DNA of 64,000 nucleotides from CG2-30-58-95 sp964618215 (GTDB lineage Bacteria; Chloroflexota; Anaerolineae; Anaerolineales; Villigracilaceae): NCBI GenBank assembly GCA_964618215.1, contig CAZTZE010000015.1:1-64000 (forward strand). The letters run 5' to 3'. The notes below the pieces were generated by a model that was given only the letters and a program-made list of their open reading frames with translations, was not told where the DNA came from and made no database searches. This document shows positions 33,093 through 41,004 of the stretch, piece after piece; position 1 is the stretch's first letter, and each line of letters starts with the position of its first letter. The position numbers and the translations under genes are program-made.

Positions 33093-33271
33093 CTTGTTGT
33101 TTACATAACGACGCATAATCCGCATCCTATATAAATGATTGGATGAAGAAGGTTGTGAAAATGTCGCCCAACAAAGCGCGCACTGGACACTGGGAACTGC
33201 CGCTTCGCGGCGTGCGGCATTTTCAAGCATTTTTCTGGCTTCGGGCTTTTCCTGCTCCCAACCCTCTACAC
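33093..33271 (+). other. Gene-free stretch with cassette-recombination-like sequence
   Basis: The stretch holds TACATAACGACGCATAATCC, then GCCCAACAAAGCGCGCACTGG and a GC-rich partial palindrome around CCGCTTCGCGGCGTGCGG. GCCCAAC fits the RYYYAAC form of an integron attC left box, but the matching GTTRRRY right box is not found, because the sequence runs into a truncated oxidoreductase gene at 33,272. It may be a broken cassette boundary; no gene is visible in it. Confidence 0.3.
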
Positions 33272-33863
33272 CGCCGTTGTTCCTTATGGGGCAATCATGG
33301 CGTTGAACTTGCTTAGAAAAGTAAATATTCAGAGCGGACAAAAAGTTCTTATCAATGGCGCTTCCGGAGGGATAGGTTCAGCCGCGGTCCAACTTGCCAA
33401 ATATTTTGGAGCAGAAGTGACTGGGGTCTGTGGTACCCCGAGACTGGAATTCGTGAAATCTTTGGGAGCGGATCAGGTCATTGATTACACCAAAGAGGAT
33501 TTTACCCAAAGCGGTGAGACTTATGATCTGATTTTTGACATATTAGGCAAGAGTTCGTTTTCGGGTTGTAAAGGCTCGCTAAAGCAGGACGGACGCTATC
33601 TTTTGGCCAGCTTCAAGATGAAACAACTTTTTCAAATGCTATGGACTTCAATGGCAGGCAGCAAGAAAGTAATCTGTGCGATGGCGCCAGGAAGTATTGA
33701 AGATTTAATTTCCGTCAAAGAGCTGATTGAGGCGGGGAAGATAAAAGCGGTTATAGATAGACGCTATTCGTTAGAACAAATTGCCGAGGCGCACCGCTAT
33801 GTTGAGCAAGGGCATAAAAAAGGCAACGTCGTTATCACGGTAGAACATGCCGCCCAAATATAA
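33272..33863 (+). pseudogene. Quinone oxidoreductase-like gene, 3' two-thirds only
   Basis: From GCCGTTGTTCCTTATGG onward the DNA closely follows the gene at 31,532, beginning at the codons for AVVPYGAIMALNLLRK. It includes the Rossmann motif GASGGIGSAAVQLAKYFGAE and reaches the normal C-terminus. The catalytic GroES-like N-terminal half, about 145 residues, is missing. A 188-residue product from the ATG at 33,297 is possible but lacks the substrate domain. The left boundary coincides with the cassette-like sequence described just upstream. Confidence 0.8.
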
Positions 33864-33874
33864 GGAGTGAAAAA

Positions 33875-34486
33875 ATGAAAAAGATTTTTACATGCATAAT
33901 AATTTTGATGGCGCTGACAGCCTGCACAGCGCTCCAGACTCAGGCGGCGCCTGAACCTGCCGCGACGGACATGCCTCAGGCGGGTATTCCAAATCCTGCC
34001 TCGGTCTATTGCGCGCAGAATGGGAACAAACTCGAAATTCGCACTGCTGCCGATGGCAGCCAAAGCGGAATATGTGTTCTTCCGGATGGCAGCATTTGTG
34101 ATGAGTGGGCCTATTTCCGGGGCGAGTGTGGCTTGGCAGCTCAAAAAAGCCCAACACCTGCAATCGTAGTTGAGGCAACCTCAACAGCAAGTGGTGGCAT
34201 AGGCGGTTACATGCCGCCAGGTACTTCAGAAGAAATAGCAGACTGGTGGGGGGTCATCAAGAGTACAGCACCCGGTGCACAGTATGATGACTATTTTGAA
34301 AGACAGGACTTGGGGCAGCAGTTTATCTACTTTGGCATCGATTCTATGGACCCGGCTGTACAAGCGCAGATCGAGGCGCTACGCAACAGTGGCAAGATCG
34401 TTCATCTCTATGGCACATTACTGAGTAATGTGCCTGACTACAACGGCTCGCAGATCCAGGTGGACCGCATCGAGGTTGAAGAGTAA
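33875..34486 (+). CDS. DUF333-containing lipoprotein
   Basis: A 203-residue secreted lipoprotein. The signal peptide ends in a lipobox MALTACTAL, placing the lipid-anchored cysteine at about residue 17. A DUF333 domain follows at about residues 37-85, with NPASVYCAQNGNKLEIR and CVLPDGSICDEWAYFRGEC; its cysteines could form disulfides outside the cell. The remaining C-terminal part (about 110-203) with ADWWGVIKSTAPGAQYDDYF resembles a second small extracellular domain. The function is unknown. GGAG precedes the start. Confidence 0.82.
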   Translation: MKKIFTCIIILMALTACTALQTQAAPEPAATDMPQAGIPNPASVYCAQNGNKLEIRTAADGSQSGICVLPDGSICDEWAYFRGECGLAAQKSPTPAIVVEATSTASGGIGGYMPPGTSEEIADWWGVIKSTAPGAQYDDYFERQDLGQQFIYFGIDSMDPAVQAQIEALRNSGKIVHLYGTLLSNVPDYNGSQIQVDRIEVEE

Positions 34487-34556
34487 CGATCGATTACATT
34501 CGGGAGTAATCAGCCATCCCGTTTGGTGTACTCAAGAATTACCAAGAGGTATGACC

Positions 34557-34973
34557 ATGAATCTACTTGTTAGGATATTAGTAATGATTGGCAGCAGTGC
34601 TTCCATTGGTTTCGGTGTATGGCACTTTTTTGTGCCCAAAGCATGGAAATGGTACTCATATATTGATGCCAATGCCACAGAGTTGGTAGCCGCAGTCCGG
34701 GCTATTAATGCGTTCTTTTCTTTGTCTTTAGTATTGTTTGGCATAGTAAATATACTGTTGATTTATGGAGACAAGTCAAATAGATATTCGATAATCGTAA
34801 TGCTGGCAGCAACATGTATTTTGTGGCTGACGAGGGTGGCATTTCAACTTATTTATCCACAAGGTTCACTGTATCCAGGTCTCCAATACGGAATGTTGTC
34901 AGCCTTTATGATCGTTTCTCTGTGTTACCTAATCTCTTTGTTTAGTATATTGTTCCAAAAAATCCCTGTTTAA
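34557..34973 (+). CDS. Four-helix membrane protein of unknown function
   Basis: A 138-residue protein from an ATG with AAGAGGT upstream; the longer frame starting at 34,428 overlaps the lipoprotein gene and is unlikely. Helices lie at about residues 3-22, 45-65, 76-96 and 110-132. The first is followed by VWHFFVPKAWKWYSYI, and the protein ends in a basic tail. No family is recognised beyond a generic small membrane protein. Confidence 0.6.
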   Translation: MNLLVRILVMIGSSASIGFGVWHFFVPKAWKWYSYIDANATELVAAVRAINAFFSLSLVLFGIVNILLIYGDKSNRYSIIVMLAATCILWLTRVAFQLIYPQGSLYPGLQYGMLSAFMIVSLCYLISLFSILFQKIPV

Positions 34974-35065
34974 CTCTTGTTGCCGTTGGCAACTGTTCAC
35001 CCAAGAAAAACAAGCTGCAGCGTGGTCTTGGCGAAGGATTCATTATTTTTTAGTGGAAGAGAAAA

Positions 35066-35183
35066 ATGAACAATAAGTCTATCGTCATCTTGGGTGCTGG
35101 GCGTAGCGGATGTCATGCGCCTGCTTCATGATGGCGATGAGATCGAGGTGGATGGCGAGCGGGGCGAGGAGGATGTGAAATTG
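35066..35183 (+). pseudogene. Chimeric scrap: oxidoreductase start joined to a phosphotransferase C-terminus
   Basis: ATG at 35,066 begins NNKSIVILGAGRSG, like the start of a dinucleotide-binding oxidoreductase, but the frame closes after 22 codons. From 35,094 another frame reads GVADVMRLLHDGDEIEVDGE and matches the C-terminus of the phosphotransferase gene at 43,545-43,620 (GVPDAMRLLQDGDEIEVDGE). The two parts share the bases GTGCTGGGCGT, the likely joining point. Neither part can be functional. Confidence 0.6.
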
Positions 35184-35193
35184 TTCTGTACTC

Positions 35194-35661
35194 TTACGCT
35201 TCTGATAATCGTATCTGGATCATCGTCGCCGTCCCCGCCGCCCTCAGCAGGTCTTCCGCTTTGGGCTTGCCATTCTCATCCAGAGTAACATCATAGATTC
35301 CTTTGTTGCTGGACCGATGGGTGAGGAACAGGCCAAGTCCATCCGCGATACGCTGTTTATCGTCCGATACCGGCAGCGCGAAGCCCTTCAACTCCTGCCC
35401 GCGCAATCGCAGGGACACTGGCACGCCGCCCTGCAGATTCTTCCACCAAACGCCGTGCGTGAATATGTACACCGTCCCGCCATCCTGGGCATAACTGATT
35501 GGCGTGGTGTATCGTTTCCCGCTCTTTCGCCCGGTAAAGGTGATCACCAGGATGGCTTTACTCATCATCGAATGCAGCGGCGAGCGGAGAATGGCAATGA
35601 TCAGGGGATTCAATTTGCGAATGATGCGTTTGATGCTGGCAAAACGATCTTTGGATTCCAT
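35194..35661 (-). CDS. Deazaflavin (F420)-dependent nitroreductase family protein
   Basis: A 155-residue protein of the DDN/FDOR-B split-barrel family. The typical VITFTGRKSGKRYTTPISYA near residues 39-58 and the following TVYIFTHGVWWKNL are clear. These enzymes use reduced F420, or in some cases FMN or heme, to reduce nitro groups or enones. F420 use is known in Chloroflexota but not proven here. It is the last gene of a - strand operon with SDR, nitroreductase and MerR genes. Confidence 0.85.
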   Translation of the reverse strand: MESKDRFASIKRIIRKLNPLIIAILRSPLHSMMSKAILVITFTGRKSGKRYTTPISYAQDGGTVYIFTHGVWWKNLQGGVPVSLRLRGQELKGFALPVSDDKQRIADGLGLFLTHRSSNKGIYDVTLDENGKPKAEDLLRAAGTATMIQIRLSEA

Positions 35662-35674
35662 GGGAACTCCTCCA

Positions 35675-36541
35675 TCAGGCGGAAAGCCCGCACATCGCCG
35701 CGCTCACCTGCCACAAACGAGCGGCGGCAGACTGGTCATAAGAAGCTTTGGATGACCGAACGGCTTTTTGCTTCACAAAGTATTCCCCGCTGACACCTTC
35801 CACCTCCGGCGATGCCGCCAGATAAACGACGGTCTGCGCGCCCTGTTCCGGGCGGAGCATGGCAACGCTCATCAGACGATTGAACAGGGGCATCAACCCT
35901 CCCCCGCTCATTCCAAAGTTGGTGGCGACTATTCCCGGATGGAGAGCGTTCACCGTGACTCCCGTCCCCTCCAGCCACCGCGCCAATTCATAGGTGAACA
36001 GCAGGTTACACAACTTGGACTGCCCATAAGCGCCCCAACCGGAATATTTGCGCTGGCCCTGCAAGTCAGCGAAGTTTACCCGGCGCGCGAATTGGTGCGC
36101 CGACGCGCCCACATTGACGATGCGCGCCGGGGCGCTGGCCTTCAACGTGTCGAGCAGAAGATTCGTCAACAGGAAATAATTCAGGTGGTTGAGGGCGAAG
36201 GTCATCTCGATGCCGTCCGCGCTCTGCTGGCGCGCGGTGAAGAGCGCGCCAGCGTTGTTGACCAGCACGTGCAGACGCTGATATTTGTGTTTGAATTGCC
36301 CAGCCAGTTGACGAATCCCTTGCAGTGACGACAGGTCGGCCAGCATGAGTTCAACCGCCGTACTGCCGGTAGCAGATCGGATGCGTTCGCGGGCCGCCGC
36401 GCCGCGCTCCGGATCGCGCCCCACCACGATCACCGTCGCGCCCATCTGCGCCAGCGTCCGCGCCGTCGCCTCGCCGATGCCCGATGTGGCGCCGGTGACT
36501 ATGCAGATTTTGTCCTTCATGGATGGTTGCGTACGCTTCAT
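35675..36541 (-). CDS. Short-chain dehydrogenase/reductase, complete copy
   Basis: A 288-residue SDR. TGATSGIG is near residues 18-25, NNAG near 94 and the catalytic S/YxxxK in VGASAHQF and AYGQSKLCNLLF. The DNA from about 35,684 to 36,425 is nearly identical to the truncated gene at 23,436-24,194, indicating recent duplication. Its start overlaps the stop of the upstream nitroreductase gene (ATGA). It likely reduces aldehydes or ketones produced in detoxification; the specific substrate is unknown. Confidence 0.88.
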   Translation of the reverse strand: MKRTQPSMKDKICIVTGATSGIGEATARTLAQMGATVIVVGRDPERGAAARERIRSATGSTAVELMLADLSSLQGIRQLAGQFKHKYQRLHVLVNNAGALFTARQQSADGIEMTFALNHLNYFLLTNLLLDTLKASAPARIVNVGASAHQFARRVNFADLQGQRKYSGWGAYGQSKLCNLLFTYELARWLEGTGVTVNALHPGIVATNFGMSGGGLMPLFNRLMSVAMLRPEQGAQTVVYLAASPEVEGVSGEYFVKQKAVRSSKASYDQSAAARLWQVSAAMCGLSA

Positions 36542-37554
36542 GCCAGAATCTCACTGAATGGCCGCCGTGGGGCGGGCGACTTGACCGGTTCAGCGTATCC
36601 CAATCGAAAGACGTGCTGAGGAATCACGTCTGGATTTGGCAGCAGCTTTGTCATCTGAGCCTTTGTTTCAGGAACGTCCACCGTTGCACTCATGGGTTGC
36701 ACACGGATTCCGAGCATCGTAGCCGCTAAGCAGACCCGCTCGAAAACCTGCCCGACCTTGACCTGCGACTCCCGATCATTCACAGTGGAACTGAGTACTG
36801 CCACAAGGGGCGTGCTCATGACTAACCTGGAGTCCATTATGGTTAGCGCAATACTTGGATTCACGTATGGAAAAGTGAATTGCACCAACCTGGCTATCAG
36901 CCGCGGCATGTTGAAAATACCCTGTCCGACCCAGTAGCCGGTTTCTGCGCGAAAAGCGCGGTCTCGCATCATGATGGTATGGCCACGAACGAGCAAGTCC
37001 TTTACTTTCCGCCTGCTTTCCAAATCGTCAATCATATCCAGCCAGATGCCCGGCTCGACGCAGCACTGCTGCAGGCGGTTAGAGTCTTGTTTGGAAAGAG
37101 GTTTCCCGTTGTAATTACTGCGGCTGGTATGCCGGGCAGTGATGGCATGGAACAGGGACGCGTCTCGAAAAGGCGATGGCTGGCCGCCCGGTGTGAGTTT
37201 GACGATGGCCACCAATTCCTCGTGACCCGCTTCAGGGAAATAGGCTACCCGATGCTCATACCCAAAATGCTCAGCGGCGATCAAAAGGTTCTCCAAGGCA
37301 CAGCCGACTCCAATATGCAGACTCACCTGGCTCGGATCGCAAACTCTTAGCCAGCGCGTCCTGTCGGCAAAGACCTGAATTTCGTCTTCGCTCACCGAGA
37401 ATTTCCAGGGTTGTGTGTTGTGGCCGGAAGGGGCCAGAATCGCATAGCGGATCAGAAATTCTAGTTTATCGGCGGGACTCCCCTCGTGGGGAAAGTCCTG
37501 CTCCTGAACCTGCCAGGCTTCAAATCTGGTATTACCATTCGTCTTCATTTTCAA
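36538..37554 (-). CDS. Acg-like FMN-binding nitroreductase family protein
   Basis: A 338-residue protein of the Acg/Rv2032-like nitroreductase group. FMN-binding features are LAPSGHNTQPWKFSVSEDEI near residue 35 and the segment HIGVGCALENLLIAAEHFGY. The molecule has two nitroreductase-like halves as in Acg, with the second around LARLVQFTFPYV. Acg-type proteins bind flavin and are linked to oxidative or dormancy stress. Its start overlaps the MerR stop by 4 bases, so it is directly controlled with that regulator. Confidence 0.83.
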   Translation of the reverse strand: MKMKTNGNTRFEAWQVQEQDFPHEGSPADKLEFLIRYAILAPSGHNTQPWKFSVSEDEIQVFADRTRWLRVCDPSQVSLHIGVGCALENLLIAAEHFGYEHRVAYFPEAGHEELVAIVKLTPGGQPSPFRDASLFHAITARHTSRSNYNGKPLSKQDSNRLQQCCVEPGIWLDMIDDLESRRKVKDLLVRGHTIMMRDRAFRAETGYWVGQGIFNMPRLIARLVQFTFPYVNPSIALTIMDSRLVMSTPLVAVLSSTVNDRESQVKVGQVFERVCLAATMLGIRVQPMSATVDVPETKAQMTKLLPNPDVIPQHVFRLGYAEPVKSPAPRRPFSEILA

Positions 37555-38282
37555 TCTCCTTGAAGTGGTGTGGCGCCTGATTTATCCGGGAAATGCATCA
37601 TCTCAAGCGCCGCTTTGCGATACATTTTTGCGTCCAGGGCGGCTTTGAGGTCATCCAATATTTCCTTGACCTGACTGCCCGCGATCGCGCGGCTGGCGTC
37701 TGCGTTGCGAAAAACTTTGTCGCGAATGGTCTGCATCCCTTGTAATAACGCGTCAACATAAGCCTTGAAAAAATCGAGGTCCGCGACTGCCAGCCCAAGG
37801 TCCAGCAATTTCCTGGTAGCGCGGGCGATGCGCAAGTCCAGACCATCATAGCGTTTCCCATCGGGGGTGGCGACGGGCATCAAAATACCCATTTCTGTCA
37901 GGGCTTCGAGAGTCTCCACCGGCAAGCCGGTCATCACCACCGCTTCCATCAGGCTGACCGGTGCGATCTCCTCGCCCGGCCCGGCGGGACGAAAAATATC
38001 TTCCAATGTTAATTTCATATCCTGGATGTCGTTCACGTGTTTCCCTTGCCGTTTTGCATCCATCACCAGTTTGATCACCGAGAGAGGCAGGTAACGCTTT
38101 TCCTGGAACTCTTTGATGAGCCGGATTTCCTCGACATATTCCGGGCTGTAATAAGCCATGTTGGGAGAGGTCTTCGTGGGTGGGGGGAGCAGGCCCTCGC
38201 GCAGATAATAATGAATAGTCTGGGTGGAGACGCCTGTGGCCTCAGCCAGTTCACCGATACGCATGAGTTTTTGGGTGTCCAT
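37551..38282 (-). CDS. MerR family transcriptional regulator with duplicated HTH-like part
   Basis: A 243-residue MerR protein. The ATG at 38,282 is chosen because it follows AAGGT and sits 49 bases from the palindromic promoter; the open frame extends much further upstream over the tetR region but that is an antisense shadow. The HTH is MRIGELAEATGVSTQTIHYY with LREGLLPPP. The second HTH-like part is PVSLMEAVVMTGLPVETLEA, as in the MerR at 18,626. It lacks effector-binding cysteines and so is not a metal sensor. It heads an operon of nitroreductase, SDR and F420-type reductase genes. Confidence 0.88.
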   Translation of the reverse strand: MDTQKLMRIGELAEATGVSTQTIHYYLREGLLPPPTKTSPNMAYYSPEYVEEIRLIKEFQEKRYLPLSVIKLVMDAKRQGKHVNDIQDMKLTLEDIFRPAGPGEEIAPVSLMEAVVMTGLPVETLEALTEMGILMPVATPDGKRYDGLDLRIARATRKLLDLGLAVADLDFFKAYVDALLQGMQTIRDKVFRNADASRAIAGSQVKEILDDLKAALDAKMYRKAALEMMHFPDKSGATPLQGD

Positions 38283-38330
38283 CGTTACCTGACCTTTCTT
38301 GATGTATACCTGATTGTAGTTGCATATAGT

Positions 38331-38359
38331 AGTATATAGTAACACTATATACTTGTCAA
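38331..38359 (-). promoter_or_regulatory. merR-type promoter with palindrome between -35 and -10
   Basis: On the - strand TTGACA (38,354-38,359) and TATACT (38,331-38,336) are 17 bases apart. The spacer contains a perfect 10-bp palindrome with a 3-base centre, AGTATATAGT-aac-ACTATATACT at 38,331-38,353. Operators placed between the two boxes are the classical MerR arrangement, in which the activator distorts the DNA. Confidence 0.8.
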
Positions 38360-38383
38360 GGGTAATAAACGAAATTTTGGCAC

Positions 38384-38435
38384 TTGACAACATTCTCTCT
38401 TGGCGATATATTTGCACTCGACCGACCGCTCGGTC
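38384..38435 (+). promoter_or_regulatory. tetR-type promoter and operator
   Basis: TTGACA at 38,384-38,389 and TATATT at 38,407-38,412 have 17-base spacing. The operator GACCGACCGCTCGGTC at 38,420-38,435 overlaps the expected transcription start. Its reverse complement GACCGAGCGGTCGGTC occurs again at 39,592-39,607 before the exporter gene, so the regulator can repress both itself and the exporter. Confidence 0.85.
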
Positions 38436-38450
38436 TGGAATGAGGAAAAT

Positions 38451-39023
38451 ATGCCTTCTGATACGCGAGAGAATATCCTGCAAGTTGCCAACCGGTTGTT
38501 CGTGCGCCAGGGGTACACGGCTACCTCCATCCGCCAGATCGCCGCAGAGGCCGGGATTGGAAAAGCCACGATTTACCACCACTTCCCGGATAAGCAAGCC
38601 ATTGTGCTGGCGCTGGTTGATCAGAACACAGGGCGAACGCGCCAGGTCTTGGAGGCTGTCAAAGCCGAGACCGATCCGCGCCGCCGCATCGAGACAGCCG
38701 TCGAAGCCAGTTTGCGTTTTTTCTACGAGTCGGCGGACATTCTCCAAATCGTGCGGCGCGAGGTGCCGGGTGGCCGGACGCAATTCAAATCGGAATATGT
38801 TTCGTTTTTCCAGGAACACACAACGCTGTTGACCGAAGCGCTGCAACAGGGCATCGAACAGGGATTGTTCCGTCCGGTGGATACAGCCGCGGCCTCCCGC
38901 GTGTTGTTGACCATGATCCAGGGCACATTTGCGCTGGCCTATCTGAGCGGGGAGCGCCTCGAACCGCCGGAAAAGGCAACCGCCTCCCTCCTGGATATAT
39001 TCTTCCGAGGTATTGAAAAGTAG
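38451..39023 (+). CDS. TetR family transcriptional repressor
   Basis: A 190-residue TetR protein from an ATG with GAGGA upstream; the frame opens 17 codons earlier across the operator, which is not used. The N-terminal HTH reads ATSIRQIAAEAGIGKATIYH, with the following HFPDKQAIVLAL. The C-terminal domain binds an unknown ligand. The operator repeated at its own promoter and before the exporter at 39,625 shows it controls a drug- or toxin-efflux unit, relieved by the exported compound. Confidence 0.92.
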   Translation: MPSDTRENILQVANRLFVRQGYTATSIRQIAAEAGIGKATIYHHFPDKQAIVLALVDQNTGRTRQVLEAVKAETDPRRRIETAVEASLRFFYESADILQIVRREVPGGRTQFKSEYVSFFQEHTTLLTEALQQGIEQGLFRPVDTAAASRVLLTMIQGTFALAYLSGERLEPPEKATASLLDIFFRGIEK

Positions 39024-39027
39024 CGCC

Positions 39028-39552
39028 ATGTTGATTGACCAATTCCTCCCCGATCATGAAATCAGCGCGCGATACGAGACCATCGTTCACGCGCCGCCCG
39101 AGCGCGTGTTTCAAGCCGCGCGCTCTTTGGACGCGAGCGGCTCCCCCATCGTGCGCTGGCTGTTTCGCCTGCGCGGACTGCCCGCCTCCATGCTATCGCT
39201 GGAAGGGATGCTGAAATTCGGGTTCGTTCTTCTCGGAGAAATGCCCTCCCAGGAACTCGTCTTCGGATTGGTCGGACAATTTTGGTCCCACACGGCTGGT
39301 ATCCAACCCATCGCTCCCGAAGATTTTATAGAGTTCGATAAACAAGGTTTTGCCAAAGCCGTCGCCAACGTCTCGTTATCTGAACAGGCAGATGGGACGA
39401 CACGCGTCGCCACCGAGACGAGAGTTCTCTGCCTGGGCGAGGCGAGCCGCCGCTGGTTCCGCCTGTACTGGCTGCTGATCGGCCCATTCAGCGGGTTGAT
39501 TCGCAAGGAATGGCTACGGATCATCAAACAGCAAGCCGAACAATCGGCGTAG
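39028..39552 (+). CDS. SRPBCC-like small protein
   Basis: A 174-residue protein starting 5 bases after the tetR stop. The opening ISARYETIVHAPPERVFQAA and the alternation of beta strands resemble the START/SRPBCC ligand-binding fold (polyketide cyclase-like). An insertion around PASMLSLEGMLKFGFVLLGE is longer than usual. It might bind a hydrophobic compound related to the efflux substrate, which is inference from context only. Co-transcribed with tetR. Confidence 0.6.
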   Translation: MLIDQFLPDHEISARYETIVHAPPERVFQAARSLDASGSPIVRWLFRLRGLPASMLSLEGMLKFGFVLLGEMPSQELVFGLVGQFWSHTAGIQPIAPEDFIEFDKQGFAKAVANVSLSEQADGTTRVATETRVLCLGEASRRWFRLYWLLIGPFSGLIRKEWLRIIKQQAEQSA

Positions 39553-39591
39553 TGCCGGTCTCGATGGCTCTCTTTTTTTATCCCGTTATTC

Positions 39592-39607
39592 GACCGAGCG
39601 GTCGGTC
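39592..39607 (+). promoter_or_regulatory. Second TetR operator, before the MFS exporter gene
   Basis: GACCGAGCGGTCGGTC is the exact reverse complement of the operator at 38,420-38,435. It lies 17 bases before the start codon of the exporter and just before its AAAGGA ribosome binding site, close to the likely transcription start. Confidence 0.85.
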
Positions 39608-39624
39608 TAGCAGAAAGGAAATCC

Positions 39625-40866
39625 ATGACTGAACAGGCAATTTCTCCCACCCAATCGCAATCGCGCGCCGGTTTCATCGCCGCGCTGCAACAGCCCGCTT
39701 TCCTGGTGCTGTGGCTGAGCGAAGCCCTGTCGCTGGTCGGTGACCGGTTGCTCATCGTGGCGCTGGTGATGCTGGTTTACGAGCGCACACACTCGCCAAT
39801 CGCTGTAGGCATCCTGATGATGTTCAAGGCCGTCCCATCCCTGCTGATGGGCAGCGTGGCGGGCGTGTTCGTGGATCGTTGGAACCGCAAGTGGGTGATG
39901 GTGGCGTCCAATCTCATCCAGGGACTGCTGGTTTTGCTGATCCCGTTTGCGGATGCGCTCCCCCTCGCCTTCGCGCTTTACCTGGCGATGTCGGTGGTCA
40001 ACCAATTCTTCGTCCCGGCGCGGGCGGCAACCATCCCCGACCTCGTTCCGCCGCTGGCATTGATGGCAGCCAATTCGCTCTTCGCGACGGCCTTCGTCGG
40101 CGCGATCGCGGTCGGGCCGGCCATCGGCGGCTGGATCGTGGAACGCTTTGGGATCAACGCGGCTTTCTACGCCGACGCGGCGACTTTCCTCGTCCCGGCG
40201 CTGGCGGTGGGCATGCTGGCGATCCCCCAGGCTCGTCGTTCGCCGGGAAACCGCAAGTTGGGCGCCGACCTGGGCCAGGGATTGGCTTACGCCCGATCCA
40301 GGGCCGACATACTGACTGCCCTGGCCTTGATCGCGGCCGCCTTCCTGGTTATGGGAACAACCAGCGTGCTGGGTGTGATCATCGCCCAGGATACGCTTCA
40401 CGTTGGGGCTGGTGGCTTCGGTTTGATGATGTCCGCCATGGGCGGCGGGATGCTCATCGGGGCGGTCGTCGCCGGTTGGCTGGGCCGAAAAATCAACCGG
40501 GCGTGGCTGGGAGTGGCAGGGATCGTGATCATGGGGCTGGCAACCCTGGCTCTGCCCGCGATCACACAGATCAACCTGGCGATAGCCATCCTGGTTCTGA
40601 GTGGTTTTGGCATGGTCACGGTGCAGGTGTGCAGCCAGACCACGCTTCAATCCACACCCGAAGACCTGCGCGGGCGGGTGATGGGACTGGCGCAGGCGGT
40701 CAACGGCGGCGCTCAATTTTTGGCCACGGCGCTGGCCGGGGTATTGGCCGAGCAGGTGGGCGCCACAGCGGTTTTAATGGGCGCAGGGCTGATCGCGCTC
40801 GTTGCCGGATTTGCGATCACGCTGCAAAAACAAAAAAATCGGCTCATTGGGAATCGGCGTGATTAA
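39625..40866 (+). CDS. MFS transporter, probable drug exporter
   Basis: A 413-residue major facilitator with about 12 membrane helices. The conserved loop after helix 2 reads GVFVDRWNRKWVMVASN, matching the enterobactin-exporter/macrolide-efflux (EntS/MefA-like) branch. It is expressed under a TetR operator and follows the TetR and SRPBCC genes, forming a regulator-binding-protein-exporter unit. Probable role is export of a hydrophobic toxic compound. The rifampicin-phosphotransferase-like gene follows after a repeat, strengthening a resistance theme. Confidence 0.88.
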   Translation: MTEQAISPTQSQSRAGFIAALQQPAFLVLWLSEALSLVGDRLLIVALVMLVYERTHSPIAVGILMMFKAVPSLLMGSVAGVFVDRWNRKWVMVASNLIQGLLVLLIPFADALPLAFALYLAMSVVNQFFVPARAATIPDLVPPLALMAANSLFATAFVGAIAVGPAIGGWIVERFGINAAFYADAATFLVPALAVGMLAIPQARRSPGNRKLGADLGQGLAYARSRADILTALALIAAAFLVMGTTSVLGVIIAQDTLHVGAGGFGLMMSAMGGGMLIGAVVAGWLGRKINRAWLGVAGIVIMGLATLALPAITQINLAIAILVLSGFGMVTVQVCSQTTLQSTPEDLRGRVMGLAQAVNGGAQFLATALAGVLAEQVGATAVLMGAGLIALVAGFAITLQKQKNRLIGNRRD

Positions 40867-40874
40867 AACCTTTT

Positions 40875-40953
40875 GTACACGGATTACACGGAAAACACGG
40901 ATTTTTAAAGGCCTTTTCCGTGTAACTCCGTGAAATCCGTGTCGTCCGTGTAC
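40875..40953 (+). repeat. Dispersed palindrome built of CACGGA/TCCGTG units
   Basis: The stretch begins GTACACGGATTACACGG and ends GTCGTCCGTGTAC; the two halves are approximate reverse complements around AAAGGCCTTT. Repeated TCCGTGT words give a long imperfect hairpin. Elements of this type are scattered in many Chloroflexota intergenic regions (recollection). It may act as a terminator for the exporter gene but has no T-run. Confidence 0.6.
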
Positions 40954-41004
40954 AGAATCACGGCAACTCCCAAAGAGCCGAAAAATCCACATAGGAGTCA
41001 TCTC

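Noticed and set aside
38283..39029. Upstream extension of the - strand MerR frame over the tetR gene
   Set aside because: The added residues have no family match, cross a clear promoter/operator and are antisense to tetR. The MerR start at 38,282 has its own ribosome binding site.
39607..40716. His- and Gln-rich - strand frame of 369 residues opposite the MFS exporter
   Set aside because: Composition typical of the complement of a membrane protein gene; no start signal.
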